Shown one piece after another: positions 1-9,508 of a DNA stretch of 64,000 bases. Under the pieces are notes generated by a model. That model was not told the DNA's origin and did no database searches. It saw only the letters and a program-made list of their open reading frames with translations. Each line of letters starts with the position of its first letter. Position 1 is the stretch's first letter. The position numbers and the translations under genes were made by a program. The stretch is from a bacterium (GTDB taxonomy: Bacteria; Myxococcota_A; UBA9160; UBA4427): the NCBI GenBank assembly GCA_024742285.1, contig JANSYR010000020.1:1-64000 (forward strand). Reading direction: 5' to 3'.

Positions 1-705
1 GTGCCGCACTCGCCGAGGGTGGACGAGCTCTAGGACACGGGTACCAGCGGTCGAGTCATCTCTCCTCGAGTTCCAGCCGAAGGGAATCGGAGGACGCTGC
101 CGCGATTTCGGCTCGTCGCCATCAGACTAGGGCTTTGGTTGGCATCAGCGCTCGCGCAGCAGTTCGTGCCGACGCTCGAACTCCGACGCCGACGCGTTGG
201 GTACCGAGATACCGCGGCAGTCGGGAATCAGCAGGAGAGCCCTTCGGGCGCCGGCTCATCAGCAATGAGCTGCTCGGGCGTTTTCTCTGGGGTCCTCGCT
301 CGTCGACGGAGTCATCTAAGAGCGTCCAAACCAAGGCACTAGAGGCTCTGGTTGGACCCGTAGCGTGGTCCGACGCACTTCAGCGGGCATTCCACTCGCA
401 GATCAACGCCTCGATCTAGGGGCGCCGCGGGCTTCGAATCTGAGGGTCGGGGGTGCAAATTTCGTCGCGAAGCCCGAGCCACGAGCGGCTGCGGGAGCCT
501 CACGTGCCAGTAGCGGTGGACGTCCTCGGCAGCCTGCACGATGGGGCGGAATCTCGGCACGCCGATCAACGATCGCTGGCACGGCTCACCCATCGGCGAG
601 ATTCACCCGAGAGTGCGGAGGACGAGCAGCTCATCCGACATGAGCTGCTCCGTCCAGGAATCGCGCGGCACGCGCGGGTAGGCCACACGCGCCAGCCAGC
701 CCACC
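1..705. other. window-edge stretch with no supportable gene
   Basis: About 700 bases at the left edge. Short open frames exist on both strands, but none has a recognisable domain, a clear ribosome binding site or a plausible protein composition. The base composition looks lower in GC than the acyl-CoA dehydrogenase genes that follow. Frame 1 has a stop at 31-33, so the first bases could be the tail of a gene that begins outside the window, but this cannot be shown. It may be a decayed gene or ordinary spacer. Confidence 0.4.
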
Positions 706-1863
706 TCAATCCTTCGGCAACCCCAATATCCGCTCGGCAATAATGTTCCGCTGGATGTTCGGCGTCCCACCCCCGATCACGACCTCGGGCCAGTTGAGCG
801 AGTACTTCGCCCAGGCGCCGCCGTCGACGGCGTCGTCCCCGCCCATCAGGGTCGAGGAGGAGCCGAGGATCTCGAGCGCGAGCTCGCCGAGACCGATCTC
901 GAGGTCAGCCCGGTGGAGCTTGTTGATCGAGGTCTCGGAGCCGAGCGGCTCGCCCTTCAGCTGCTTGGTCAGGAAGCGCATGCCGTTCAGGCGCATCGCC
1001 TCGATCTTCGTTTCCGCCTGGGCGATCCGGCGACGGATCCCGGGGTCTTCGCTCATGGCGCGACCGCCGCGGATCGTGTTGCGCGCGAGTTCCTTGACCT
1101 CTTCGATCTTGCGGATCAGGCCGTGAACCTCGGCGATCGACGAGCGCTCGCTCGCGAGCGCCGAGATCGTGACCTGCCAGCCCTGCCCCTCGTCGCCGAG
1201 TCGGTTCTCGACGGGGACGCGGACGTTGTCGAAGAAGACCTCGGCGAACATGGCGCCGCCGCTCATGTTCTTGATCGGCCGGACCTCGATTCCGGGCGTG
1301 TCCATCTCGACCAGGAGACAGGTGATCCCGTCGTGCTTCGACTCGACCTCGGTCTCGGTTCGGACGAGCAGGATCATCATCTTCGACCACATGGCGATCG
1401 AGGTCCAGATCTTCTGGCCGTTGACGACGTACTCGTCGCCGTCGCGCTCGCACTTGCACTTGAGGCTCGCCAGGTCCGACCCGGAATCCGGCTCGGAATA
1501 GCCGGTGCACCACTGGTACTTCCCGTCCAGGATGTCGGGGATGTACTTCTGCTTCTGCTCTTCGGTTCCGTACTGGATGATCGAGGGACCGACCCACGCG
1601 AGACCCATGAAGCAGGAGCCGAGGGCGGGCGCCTTCCGCTTCGCCATCTCGTCCTTGAGGATCACCTGCTCCATGATTCCGCCGCCGCCGCCGCCGACTT
1701 CCTGGGGCCAAGAGAACCCGACCCAGCGGCGTTCGCGGATCGCTTTCGTCCACTTCGCCTGGAACTCGGGCGTGCGCTCGGTTCCTTCCGGCAGGTGCTC
1801 GTCGAGGAAGGACACGACTTCCTTGCGGAAGGCCTCTTCTTCTTCGGAAAGCTGGAAATCCAT
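706..1863 (-). CDS. acyl-CoA dehydrogenase family protein (likely subunit lacking the catalytic Glu)
   Basis: 385-residue acyl-CoA dehydrogenase, full length for the family: a flavoenzyme that oxidises acyl-CoA thioesters to enoyl-CoA in beta-oxidation or side-chain degradation. The N-terminal helical domain starts MDFQLSEEEEAFRKEV. The FAD/substrate segment WCTGYSEPDSGSDLASL lies near residues 117-133, and the C-terminus carries the signature GGTPNIQRNIIAERILGLPK. It begins 2 bases after the stop of the second acyl-CoA dehydrogenase on the same strand, so the two are surely cotranscribed. By eye, the position of the usual catalytic Glu near the C-terminus is not a Glu here (segment DDAVDGGAW). 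Family knowledge from mycobacterial ChsE-type enzymes suggests an alpha2beta2 complex in which one subunit lacks the base. Substrate unknown. Confidence 0.93.
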   Translation of the reverse strand: MDFQLSEEEEAFRKEVVSFLDEHLPEGTERTPEFQAKWTKAIRERRWVGFSWPQEVGGGGGGIMEQVILKDEMAKRKAPALGSCFMGLAWVGPSIIQYGTEEQKQKYIPDILDGKYQWCTGYSEPDSGSDLASLKCKCERDGDEYVVNGQKIWTSIAMWSKMMILLVRTETEVESKHDGITCLLVEMDTPGIEVRPIKNMSGGAMFAEVFFDNVRVPVENRLGDEGQGWQVTISALASERSSIAEVHGLIRKIEEVKELARNTIRGGRAMSEDPGIRRRIAQAETKIEAMRLNGMRFLTKQLKGEPLGSETSINKLHRADLEIGLGELALEILGSSSTLMGGDDAVDGGAWAKYSLNWPEVVIGGGTPNIQRNIIAERILGLPKD

Positions 1864-1865
1864 GG

Positions 1866-2999
1866 CTAGAGGTCTCCGAGGAGCGCGACGCGCTCGTAGT
1901 GATGGTCCGCGTCACCGAACATGGGCCGAACCCACTTGGCGCGCTTGAGATAGAGCTGGATGTCGTATTCCCAGGTGTATCCGACGCCGCCGTGCAGCTG
2001 GACGCCCATGATCCCGGCCTGCGGGAACGCATCGGCGCAGTACGCCTTGGCCCGAGACACGGCGACGCGTGCGTCGTCGGCGTCCTGGTCGAGCGCCCAG
2101 ATCGCGTAGTAGACGAGGGACCGGAACGACTCGACGTCGACGTAGATGTCGGCGAGCGGATGCTTCACGCCCTGGAACTTGCCGATCTGCTCGTCGAACT
2201 GGACGCGCTCCTTCGCGAACTCGGTCGTGATCTCGAGCGCCGCTTCGGCCGCGCCGACCGCTTCCGCCGTCACGAGCGCCGCACCGAGATCGAGCAGCCA
2301 CTGGATCGCGGGCCAGGCCGCGCCCTGCTCGCCCAGCACGCAGTCGGTTCCGACCCGCGCGTCTTCGAGGGTGAGGCTGCCGATCCGCTTCGTGAGATCC
2401 ATCGCGTCGTAGTCGACGGCCGTGGCGCCCGCGGTCCCCTTCTCGACGACGACGAGCGAGAGCGACTGGGCGTCGGACCCGGACCGGACCGCCACGACGC
2501 TGAGATCCGCAGCGGCCGCGTCGGTCACGTAGCGCTTCTCGCCCGACAGGATCAGCTCGTCCCCGTCCGGCTTGGCGAGCGTCTCGACGCCTTCCGCCCC
2601 GAGCGTGTCGCTCCGCTCCATGAACGCGAAGGTCCCGACCTTCGAGCCATCGGCCAGGCCCGGGATCCAGCGCGCCTGTTGCTCCTCGGAGCCGAAGCGC
2701 TCGATCGCCTTGGCCGCGAGGACCGTTGAGATCAGCGGCGACGGAAAGAGCGAGCGACCGGTCTCTTCGAGGACCACGAGCAGCGTCTCGAGGTCGAGCC
2801 CGACGCCGCCGTGAGCCTCGGGCATGTTGAGGCCGACCCAACCGAGCTCGGCCATCCGAGCCCAGAGCGCAGGATCGGTTCCGGGGCCGCCTTCGGCCTC
2901 CACGATCTCACGCACGCGTTCGAGGGGCGCGTTCTGGTCCAGGAATTTCCGGACCTCGGCGCGGAGAAGCTCCTGCTCCTCGGTGAATCCGAAGTTCAT
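1866..2999 (-). CDS. acyl-CoA dehydrogenase family protein (likely catalytic partner subunit)
   Basis: 377-residue acyl-CoA dehydrogenase. The start at 2999 is chosen because MNFGFTEEQELLRAEV is the usual N-terminal pattern and GGAG sits about 10 bases upstream; an in-frame extension to 3107 looks non-coding. The C-terminal segment VQLHGGVGYTWEYDIQLYLK contains the family GG-x-GY motif followed by Glu, the expected position of the catalytic base. First gene of a two-gene operon: the next dehydrogenase starts 2 bases after its stop. The pair resembles heteromeric dehydrogenases of steroid or branched side-chain degradation. That role is inferred from the pairing, not from the active site. Confidence 0.93.
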   Translation of the reverse strand: MNFGFTEEQELLRAEVRKFLDQNAPLERVREIVEAEGGPGTDPALWARMAELGWVGLNMPEAHGGVGLDLETLLVVLEETGRSLFPSPLISTVLAAKAIERFGSEEQQARWIPGLADGSKVGTFAFMERSDTLGAEGVETLAKPDGDELILSGEKRYVTDAAAADLSVVAVRSGSDAQSLSLVVVEKGTAGATAVDYDAMDLTKRIGSLTLEDARVGTDCVLGEQGAAWPAIQWLLDLGAALVTAEAVGAAEAALEITTEFAKERVQFDEQIGKFQGVKHPLADIYVDVESFRSLVYYAIWALDQDADDARVAVSRAKAYCADAFPQAGIMGVQLHGGVGYTWEYDIQLYLKRAKWVRPMFGDADHHYERVALLGDL

Positions 3000-3222
3000 T
3001 GGGGGGTCTCCAGGGGTGGAAGAGCAGAGTCCGTTCCGAATCGCGGAAACCTGAGGTCCGCTCGACGCTCTTTGAGAGAGCGCCCGGCCTCTCTCCCGGA
3101 GACGCAAGTCACGCGCATCTCAGCGGCAACTCCGCGATATTCGTATCGATCTACCCACGTTTTAGTGGATCCCTCGGCGCGTGCGCCGGCGGGTCGGCGC
3201 GAACCATAGAGGAAGCCATCCC

Positions 3223-3573
3223 ATGCGGCGACACCCCCGAATCCCTGCTCTGATCGCGAGCCTGTCAGCGTGCGCCGCGCTCGCCCTCCCCTCGACCGCA
3301 GTCGCCGACGTCTCGATCGAAGCCCAGGGCCGCTTCACCCGAACCGGCCCGAAGCAGGTCCAGTCTGAGTTCAACGGCCGCCCGATCGATGGCGCCGCCG
3401 TGGAGCGCCCGTCCGGTCGGACGCTGACCGCGCGTGGCCGAAGACTGCACGCCCAGCCGACGCAGCGCGTCTCGGTTGGGATCATCGGCTGCCCGGGGTG
3501 TACCGAGGCGCTCGAAGCGGTTGGGGGGGTTGTGGTGGATGGGCGTAGGATGAAGGCCCGCCGCCCCCGATAG
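3223..3573 (+). CDS. small secreted hypothetical protein
   Basis: 116 residues. The ATG at 3223 follows GAGGAA at about 8 bases. The N-terminus is a credible Sec signal peptide: MRRH, then a hydrophobic run PALIASLSACAALAL and a cleavage-like STAVA-D. The mature part is short, basic and carries a CPGC motif near residue 87, possibly a redox or metal CxxC. I recognise no family. It is divergent from the acyl-CoA dehydrogenase operon and stands at the left edge of the AT-richer block. The C-terminal tail is Arg-rich and could be over-extended. Moderate confidence that it is a real gene. Confidence 0.45.
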   Translation: MRRHPRIPALIASLSACAALALPSTAVADVSIEAQGRFTRTGPKQVQSEFNGRPIDGAAVERPSGRTLTARGRRLHAQPTQRVSVGIIGCPGCTEALEAVGGVVVDGRRMKARRPR

Positions 3574-3728
3574 ACCGCGTCCGCGCCCTCGCTCCCCGAG
3601 GGATTCGAAGCCAAGGCCTAACTTGCTGATTGAAACCCACCTGAACTTGTTCCGTGGAGATACTGGGCCGTGACGCTTGCGCGCTCGAACCAATGTGGCG
3701 TTCAAGCGGAGCAGACGGGGAGCCCATC

Positions 3729-6700
3729 ATGCCGACGCTCGGATTCGATGACTTTGAAATCGACTTGGATCTATTCACGCTCACAAGGGGCGGCGTGCAG
3801 CTGGAGATCGGAGCGAGGCCGCTAAATGCCCTCATCTATCTGATCGAGAACCGACACCGAATAGTGAATCGAGAGACGCTTCGCGAACGAATCTGGAAGG
3901 GCGCTGAAGTCAGCGCATCGACGATTCCAACCTGCATCATGTCGATTCGGCAGGTGTTGACAGACGACCCCAAGAACCCCCGGTACATAACGTCTCACCG
4001 AACGCGCGGCTACCGCTTCATTGGCGCAGTTCGTGGCATAGGCCTAGCCACGGTCGCGGACACACGCGCCCAGCTTGAACGAATTCCGTTTGTGGGTCGA
4101 GAAGCTGAGATGAGTCGACTTCACGCAGCTTGGCGCAAGGTGCGAGTATCCGGGATCGGACGACTAGTGCTGGTGTCCGCCGAGGCTGGCATGGGCAAGT
4201 CTCGCCTACTCGAGGAATTCAGCGCCACGGCCTCGGTCGAAACACCAACGTATTCGACACGAGCCGCGCCCTCGGAAGGTGCCCTCCCCTTCCTACCGTG
4301 GGCGAACCTCCTCCGAAAAGCGGTCGCTGATTCAAGCTCGGGGTCAGACGTCGAGCGTTTCGCGCGAGCGCTAGGGGACGACATTCCCGAACTCGGCCTG
4401 CGACCATCAGAAGACGCCGGTGCTGATCGTACGCGACGCGTGAACTCGTTCAGACGATGGACCTCTGCGATCTGCGCGCTCAGCGAGAGGGGGCCCGCTG
4501 TACTTCTTATCGACGACATTCATCGACTCGACCACGACTCTCTTCTGCTGCTGTACTGGATCGCAGACGAACTAGACAGAACCCCACTATTCGTCATCGC
4601 GACGACACGCCCCAGGCCCGCATCGCAGGCGACGTCAGATCTAATCGCCGACATCGCAGACCTGCAGCTTTGCTCCCAACTCTCAGTGAGCCCACTAGAG
4701 CCCCCCGACGTCGAGACGCTGCTCGACCCTCTTGGGGACGATATCCCCTCAGTCGCGAAGAGCCTCGTTGCCCAGACCAACGGCAACGCGTTCTACGTTA
4801 CGCACCTAATCCGAAGCCTCTCGGCCCTGTCTTCATCGAGCAACCGAGGATTCAGCTTGGATGGACTCCCACTACACGCTCGTGAGATCGTCGCAAGGCA
4901 ACTATCGGACCTACCACGCCTCACGCGCACGGCCTTAGAAGCGGCATCAGTGCTCGGGGATCGTTTCGGCCCGGAGGCACTCTGCAAGACGGCCGGCTTC
5001 GACCTCGCAGATGCGCTCGACTATCTGCAGCCGGCAGTCGATGCATGGATACTCAGAGAACAGAGTGGGACGTTCATGTTCAATCACTCGATCCTCAGGG
5101 AATCCCTGTACAGGACGTTTCCGCCGCTCGATCGTCGGCGAGCGCACCTACGATATGCCGAACATCTGAAGGGCGCACCTAGCTCCAATCCCATAGCTGC
5201 GGAAGTTGCCCACCATCTCACACAGGCCTTGCCGGTCGGTGATGCAGCAGAAGCAATGGAGGCCACGCTTCAAGCTGCCGCACAAGCATCACAGCGCCAT
5301 GCGTACTCGGAGTCGAAGCGCCTCCTTGAACAAGCAGTCGAGATCCACGACCGCAATCACCTTCCCCAAGAGCCTCGGGAACGCGTCGGCCTACTCATCG
5401 AGCTCGCCCAGGCGACTCTCTATTGTGGCGACCGCGAGTCGGCGCGCGCAATCCTGCTCGACGCCGCGGACATCGCTCGATCGGCAGGCGATTCCAAGGC
5501 TATCGCCACTTGCGCGCTTTCTCTCGCACCCGATTTCTTAACGATCGAGTTCGGCGTCCAGGACACGGCACTTATTCGACTCATCGAGGAATCTCTCGAA
5601 TGCCTCGACCCAGACGACGAGGAGACCCGCGCGCTGCTTCAGGCTCGCCTTTCACTTGCAACCCAATGGAGCCAGGCCCCTCCGGCAAGAGACGAGCTGG
5701 CCGCTTCTGCTCTCTCGGCCGCAAGGAAGACCGGATCCAGGCACGCAGAGATTGGCGCACTTGCGGCCCTAGCGGAGACGCTAAATGGCCCCAGTAACGC
5801 CAGTAGACGATTACGGACCTGTAACGAACTGGAGAAGCTGTCGATCGACGTCGGCGACATCCCATCAACGCTCCTGTGCCATACGCGAAAGATCGCCGCC
5901 CTTTTGGAGATCGGCGACATCTCGAGTATCCGAACTGAGAACGCACTTCACAGAGAACTCGCATCACGGTACCAGCTTCCCCAGTACGGATGGCTTTCGA
6001 TCGCTATCGACAGCATGCTGTCAGCGCTCGCTGGCGACCTTAGGCAGGCGGAATTGCTGGCAAGCGAGTATGTGCTGGTGGCGAAGAACAACCACGACAT
6101 GAATGTCTTTCTGACATTCGCCGGGCAACGCGCATCATGGCAGCTTGAGCGAGACCAACCAGAACTTATCGTCCCGGTTGTCCGGTCTCTTTCCGCCGCG
6201 CAGCCGACAGTCATGTTCTGGAAGGCCCTGTTGATCTGGTCGCTGGCACTCTCCGGAAGCGGCGCAGAAGCTCACGGACAGCTAGAAGCCTTCGACAGCG
6301 AGTGCATGCGCAGACTGTCCTCAGAGCCAGGTGGCGGATTGGGAATCGCGGTGCTCGGGGAAGCGGCTGCAACGTGTGGGTCGCCACAGGTCCGATCGCG
6401 GCTAATCGACCACCTCGAGCCACTCTCGGAGCATTCTGCTTCCGCGGGATACGGCGTCACCTACTTCGGCTCGTTCGCGCGATACCTGGGTGCTCTTCTA
6501 CGGGAACAGCAAGACTTCCGTCGTGCTCGCATGTACCTCCAGAATGCAGTGACGGAGGAAAGGGAGCGATACGCGCCGTCGTGGCACATGTACGCGCTTG
6601 CAGAGCTACTCAAGAACGAGATCGCCGCTGGCGCCGATTTCTCTGAGCTGGCCGAGCAGGCTCGCGCGGTTCTATGCGAGTACGATCGGCTCGCCCTGCC

Positions 6701-6746
6701 GCGTGCGAAACGACTTCTCGGTACAGCACTACAGATTGCAGCCTAG
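3729..6746 (+). CDS. winged-helix DNA-binding STAND/AAA ATPase regulator with helical-repeat C-terminus
   Basis: 1005 residues from the ATG at 3729, which follows GGGAG at 8-12 bases; the extra 25 residues from 3654 look non-genuine. Residues 4-100 form an OmpR/CadC-type winged helix ending in TSHRTRGYRFIG, the typical recognition-helix/wing segment. A receptor-like ATPase begins at FVGREAEM (121-128) with Walker A AEAGMGKS (151-158) and Walker B LLIDDIH (259-265). About 550 residues of Ala/Leu-rich helical repeats (TPR-like) follow. This layout fits signal-integrating transcription activators of the MalT/SARP-like STAND class, with the DNA-binding domain at the N-terminus. Its stop lies 7 bases from the stop of the facing sensor kinase gene, so the regulator and the operon converge. 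Base and codon use match the operon rather than the flanks. Ligand and target are unknown; the adjacent operon is the obvious candidate target. Confidence 0.88.
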   Translation: MPTLGFDDFEIDLDLFTLTRGGVQLEIGARPLNALIYLIENRHRIVNRETLRERIWKGAEVSASTIPTCIMSIRQVLTDDPKNPRYITSHRTRGYRFIGAVRGIGLATVADTRAQLERIPFVGREAEMSRLHAAWRKVRVSGIGRLVLVSAEAGMGKSRLLEEFSATASVETPTYSTRAAPSEGALPFLPWANLLRKAVADSSSGSDVERFARALGDDIPELGLRPSEDAGADRTRRVNSFRRWTSAICALSERGPAVLLIDDIHRLDHDSLLLLYWIADELDRTPLFVIATTRPRPASQATSDLIADIADLQLCSQLSVSPLEPPDVETLLDPLGDDIPSVAKSLVAQTNGNAFYVTHLIRSLSALSSSSNRGFSLDGLPLHAREIVARQLSDLPRLTRTALEAASVLGDRFGPEALCKTAGFDLADALDYLQPAVDAWILREQSGTFMFNHSILRESLYRTFPPLDRRRAHLRYAEHLKGAPSSNPIAAEVAHHLTQALPVGDAAEAMEATLQAAAQASQRHAYSESKRLLEQAVEIHDRNHLPQEPRERVGLLIELAQATLYCGDRESARAILLDAADIARSAGDSKAIATCALSLAPDFLTIEFGVQDTALIRLIEESLECLDPDDEETRALLQARLSLATQWSQAPPARDELAASALSAARKTGSRHAEIGALAALAETLNGPSNASRRLRTCNELEKLSIDVGDIPSTLLCHTRKIAALLEIGDISSIRTENALHRELASRYQLPQYGWLSIAIDSMLSALAGDLRQAELLASEYVLVAKNNHDMNVFLTFAGQRASWQLERDQPELIVPVVRSLSAAQPTVMFWKALLIWSLALSGSGAEAHGQLEAFDSECMRRLSSEPGGGLGIAVLGEAAATCGSPQVRSRLIDHLEPLSEHSASAGYGVTYFGSFARYLGALLREQQDFRRARMYLQNAVTEERERYAPSWHMYALAELLKNEIAAGADFSELAEQARAVLCEYDRLALPRAKRLLGTALQIAA

Positions 6747-6753
6747 TCGAGCA

Positions 6754-9474
6754 CTAGATCGGCGCGTACGGAATACGAAGCTCGAAGCGCGCGCCACCGA
6801 GGGCAGATTCGGTGACGAGGAGGTCTCCGCCGTGCTCTCGCGCAACGCGACGTGAGACGGATAACCCCAGCCCCGTTCCCGTGCCAGCAGCCTTGTCAGT
6901 TGCAAATGGCTCGAAGAGTCGATCTTGCATCTCGGGCGACACCCCGGATCCGTTGTCGTCCACGCATACAGTCACATAGTCGCCGACCGGTCGCAGCGCC
7001 AAGCTGATACAACCAGTGTCGTCTGCAACCGCGTCCCCCGCGTTCTTCAGCAGATTCAAGACGACCTGCGAGATTGCCGAGCGATCCGCGTTCACGGCCG
7101 GCAGCTCTTCAGATACCAACAACTTGAGAGAGACTCCACGCTCGCGGAACGCCGGAAGAACAAGAGCAGCGGTCGACTCTACACAGTCTCGAAGGTCCGT
7201 CCTTTCAACTTCCCCGCGACCAGGAGAGGCGAAGTCGCGCAAATCGCCCACCAAAGACTGTGTTCGCTCAAGCCCTTCAAGAACGATCTCGCCGAGTTCC
7301 ACAATCACGTCCGTGGTCGCGGACAGGTCTACTTCGTCAAGACCGTCACCGGGCGTGCCTCCGTCGGCCGCGAGGTGTCGCTTGGTCGCCTCCGCAAGCT
7401 GCGTCGCAAGATCTTCGATTTCGCGACGCATCGTCCTGACCGCGTTTATCGCGAAGTTCACAGGGTTGTTTACTTCGTGCGCGATTCCGGCAGCCAACTC
7501 GCCAACCGCCGCAAGTCGCTCCGCTTCGACCAGCTGAGCTTCGGCCGCCTTCAAATCATCGAGCGTAGACTGCAGCTGGTCGTTCCGCTCCTCAAGCGCA
7601 ACCTGAAGAGTCCGCACCTTTACGAGCCCCCGCACACGAGCCAGAAGCTCTTTCGGATGGAAGGGTTTGGTCACATAGTCGTCGGCCCCGAGTTCGAGAC
7701 CGCGGATCTTCATCTCGTTCTCCGCCTTCGACGACACCAGCATCACGGGCACGCGGGAGATTTCGTCGTCCGACTTGATGGCCTCACAGAGCTCGGTGCC
7801 AGACATCTCCGGCATCATGATGTCCGTAACGACCAGGCTTGGTGACAGCTGCTTCGCGAGCTCGAACGCCTCGGCGCCGTTTCGGGCAAGCGAAACTGAG
7901 AACTCTTTCGACAGTAGGAAGTGAAGCAACTCTCTCATATCGGAGTTGTCGTCAGCAACGACGATCCTGGGACGGCTCCGGTCAGCGTGGGAATCCAAGA
8001 CCGGATCGCTCCCAACCAGTCCCTCCCGCGAGGCCCACCTGTCGATTGTCCGCGCGGCGTCTAGAGCGATTCCGCCCGCCTCGAAGACACCTTCTCCCGC
8101 GGCTGCCGACGGAGGCGAAGCAGCATCCCTATCGTCGTCCACAAGGACCTGTTCCTCGATCTCGTCAGGCTCGCCGTAAGGAATGGTAAAACTCATCCGC
8201 GTGCCAAACCCGACACCTGCACTCTCCGCCCAGATCTGCCCCTCATGAAGCTCAACGAGCTCTCGTGCAAGCGCTAGTCCGATTCCTGTCCCTTCATGTT
8301 CTCGTGTTGCTGACCCGTCGACCTGGGCAAACCGATCAAAGACCCGATCAACGTCCTCAGCTGCAAGTCCGATTCCTGAGTCTCGACAATGGAAAACCAC
8401 TCCTTCCTCATCCGGGTCAGGTCCGATCTCGACGACCACCTCACCCCCCGAAGGCGTGAACTTGAGCGCATTTCCAACAAGATTGACGACAACCTTCTCG
8501 AGCGCGTCAACGTCGACACAGGCGAGTGCCGGGCTGCCCGAAGACTGCAATGAGAGATCGACCCCTTTGCTCTCGGCCATTGGCCTAGCGCCTTCGACTA
8601 TCGGTTCGACGATACTCCGGAGGTCGAGTTCACGACGGACAACGGAGAAGCGATCGCTCTCTAGCTTGGCCAGATCAAGCAGATTGTTGATCAGCTTCAA
8701 CAAGCGCTGACCATTGACGTGCATGGTCTGAAGCGTGCGATCCGCAGTTGCCGAGAACTCGCCATGATCGCCGGCAAGCATCGACTCGAGCGGAGCGAGC
8801 ATGAGCGTCAGCGGAGTACGGAGTTCATGATGAACGTTCGCGGAGAATCGGTCTTTCGCTTCGTCGAGGGAGGCAAGCTCGTCCCGAGCGGCCTCGATCT
8901 CCTTCCGCTGCTCGAACGTGACCACTCGAGTCTTTGAAAGGTAGTTGCAGCTGAACGCACTCTCGAGAGCGCCGGAGAGAATGAAGATCATTTGGATCAC
9001 GAAAGCGCGCTGATCGAAAGCTGCAGGGGAGAGTGCTGTGGCAGCAACGAATCCCGAGACACAGAAGGTCGAGACGCCAACAGACCCGCGCACCGTGATC
9101 GGTTGAAGGACTGGCATGCCAACCAGCACGAAGATCAAACCCGCGAAGTATAGGGAGTCTGCGCGATCGACCGCGTAGACCATCCCAAGGATCTCCGCGG
9201 CGACTGCGCCGCAGACGGCAAGCTGGCAGAAGTTCGGGGAAGCGAATCGCCACTTCAGCAGGACGCCGACGACGAATACGTCGACCACGAACCTCAAGAT
9301 AAAGAAGAAGGCGAAGTGATCCCGGAACGCCCAGTAGTCGAGGCCAACCCAAGCAACTTGACAGGTCAGGATGAAGGCGCACGTGCCCTTGAGCTGCTCG
9401 ACAGCCGCGTCGTGCCCTTCAGCTCTCCAGTAGGCGTCATGCCTGTCTGCCCAACTGCGCTCAGCGTGATCCAT
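6754..9474 (-). CDS. membrane hybrid sensor: histidine kinase - receiver - second histidine kinase
   Basis: 906 residues. Several hydrophobic segments between about 30 and 178 anchor it in the membrane (for example ILRFVVDVFVVGVLL and FVIQMIFILSGAL). First kinase core: H-box VHHELRTPL with His216, N-box NLVGNALKF (331-339) and GTGIGLALA. A receiver follows with acidic pair VADDN (506-510), phosphoacceptor Asp551 in VVTDIMMPEMSG and Lys603 in VTKPF. A second, NtrB/HWE-unlike kinase has H-box AAGIAHEVNNP (His666) and GTGTGLGLS. There is no DNA-binding output, so the signal must leave through phosphotransfer or a separate regulator. It is the last gene of the operon, 34 bases after the MMPL exporter gene. 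Two complete transmitters in one chain is unusual. Confidence 0.92.
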   Translation of the reverse strand: MDHAERSWADRHDAYWRAEGHDAAVEQLKGTCAFILTCQVAWVGLDYWAFRDHFAFFFILRFVVDVFVVGVLLKWRFASPNFCQLAVCGAVAAEILGMVYAVDRADSLYFAGLIFVLVGMPVLQPITVRGSVGVSTFCVSGFVAATALSPAAFDQRAFVIQMIFILSGALESAFSCNYLSKTRVVTFEQRKEIEAARDELASLDEAKDRFSANVHHELRTPLTLMLAPLESMLAGDHGEFSATADRTLQTMHVNGQRLLKLINNLLDLAKLESDRFSVVRRELDLRSIVEPIVEGARPMAESKGVDLSLQSSGSPALACVDVDALEKVVVNLVGNALKFTPSGGEVVVEIGPDPDEEGVVFHCRDSGIGLAAEDVDRVFDRFAQVDGSATREHEGTGIGLALARELVELHEGQIWAESAGVGFGTRMSFTIPYGEPDEIEEQVLVDDDRDAASPPSAAAGEGVFEAGGIALDAARTIDRWASREGLVGSDPVLDSHADRSRPRIVVADDNSDMRELLHFLLSKEFSVSLARNGAEAFELAKQLSPSLVVTDIMMPEMSGTELCEAIKSDDEISRVPVMLVSSKAENEMKIRGLELGADDYVTKPFHPKELLARVRGLVKVRTLQVALEERNDQLQSTLDDLKAAEAQLVEAERLAAVGELAAGIAHEVNNPVNFAINAVRTMRREIEDLATQLAEATKRHLAADGGTPGDGLDEVDLSATTDVIVELGEIVLEGLERTQSLVGDLRDFASPGRGEVERTDLRDCVESTAALVLPAFRERGVSLKLLVSEELPAVNADRSAISQVVLNLLKNAGDAVADDTGCISLALRPVGDYVTVCVDDNGSGVSPEMQDRLFEPFATDKAAGTGTGLGLSVSRRVAREHGGDLLVTESALGGARFELRIPYAPI

Positions 9475-9508
9475 GCCGCCATCCTCATCGGCATGAAAGC
9501 AACGGCTC

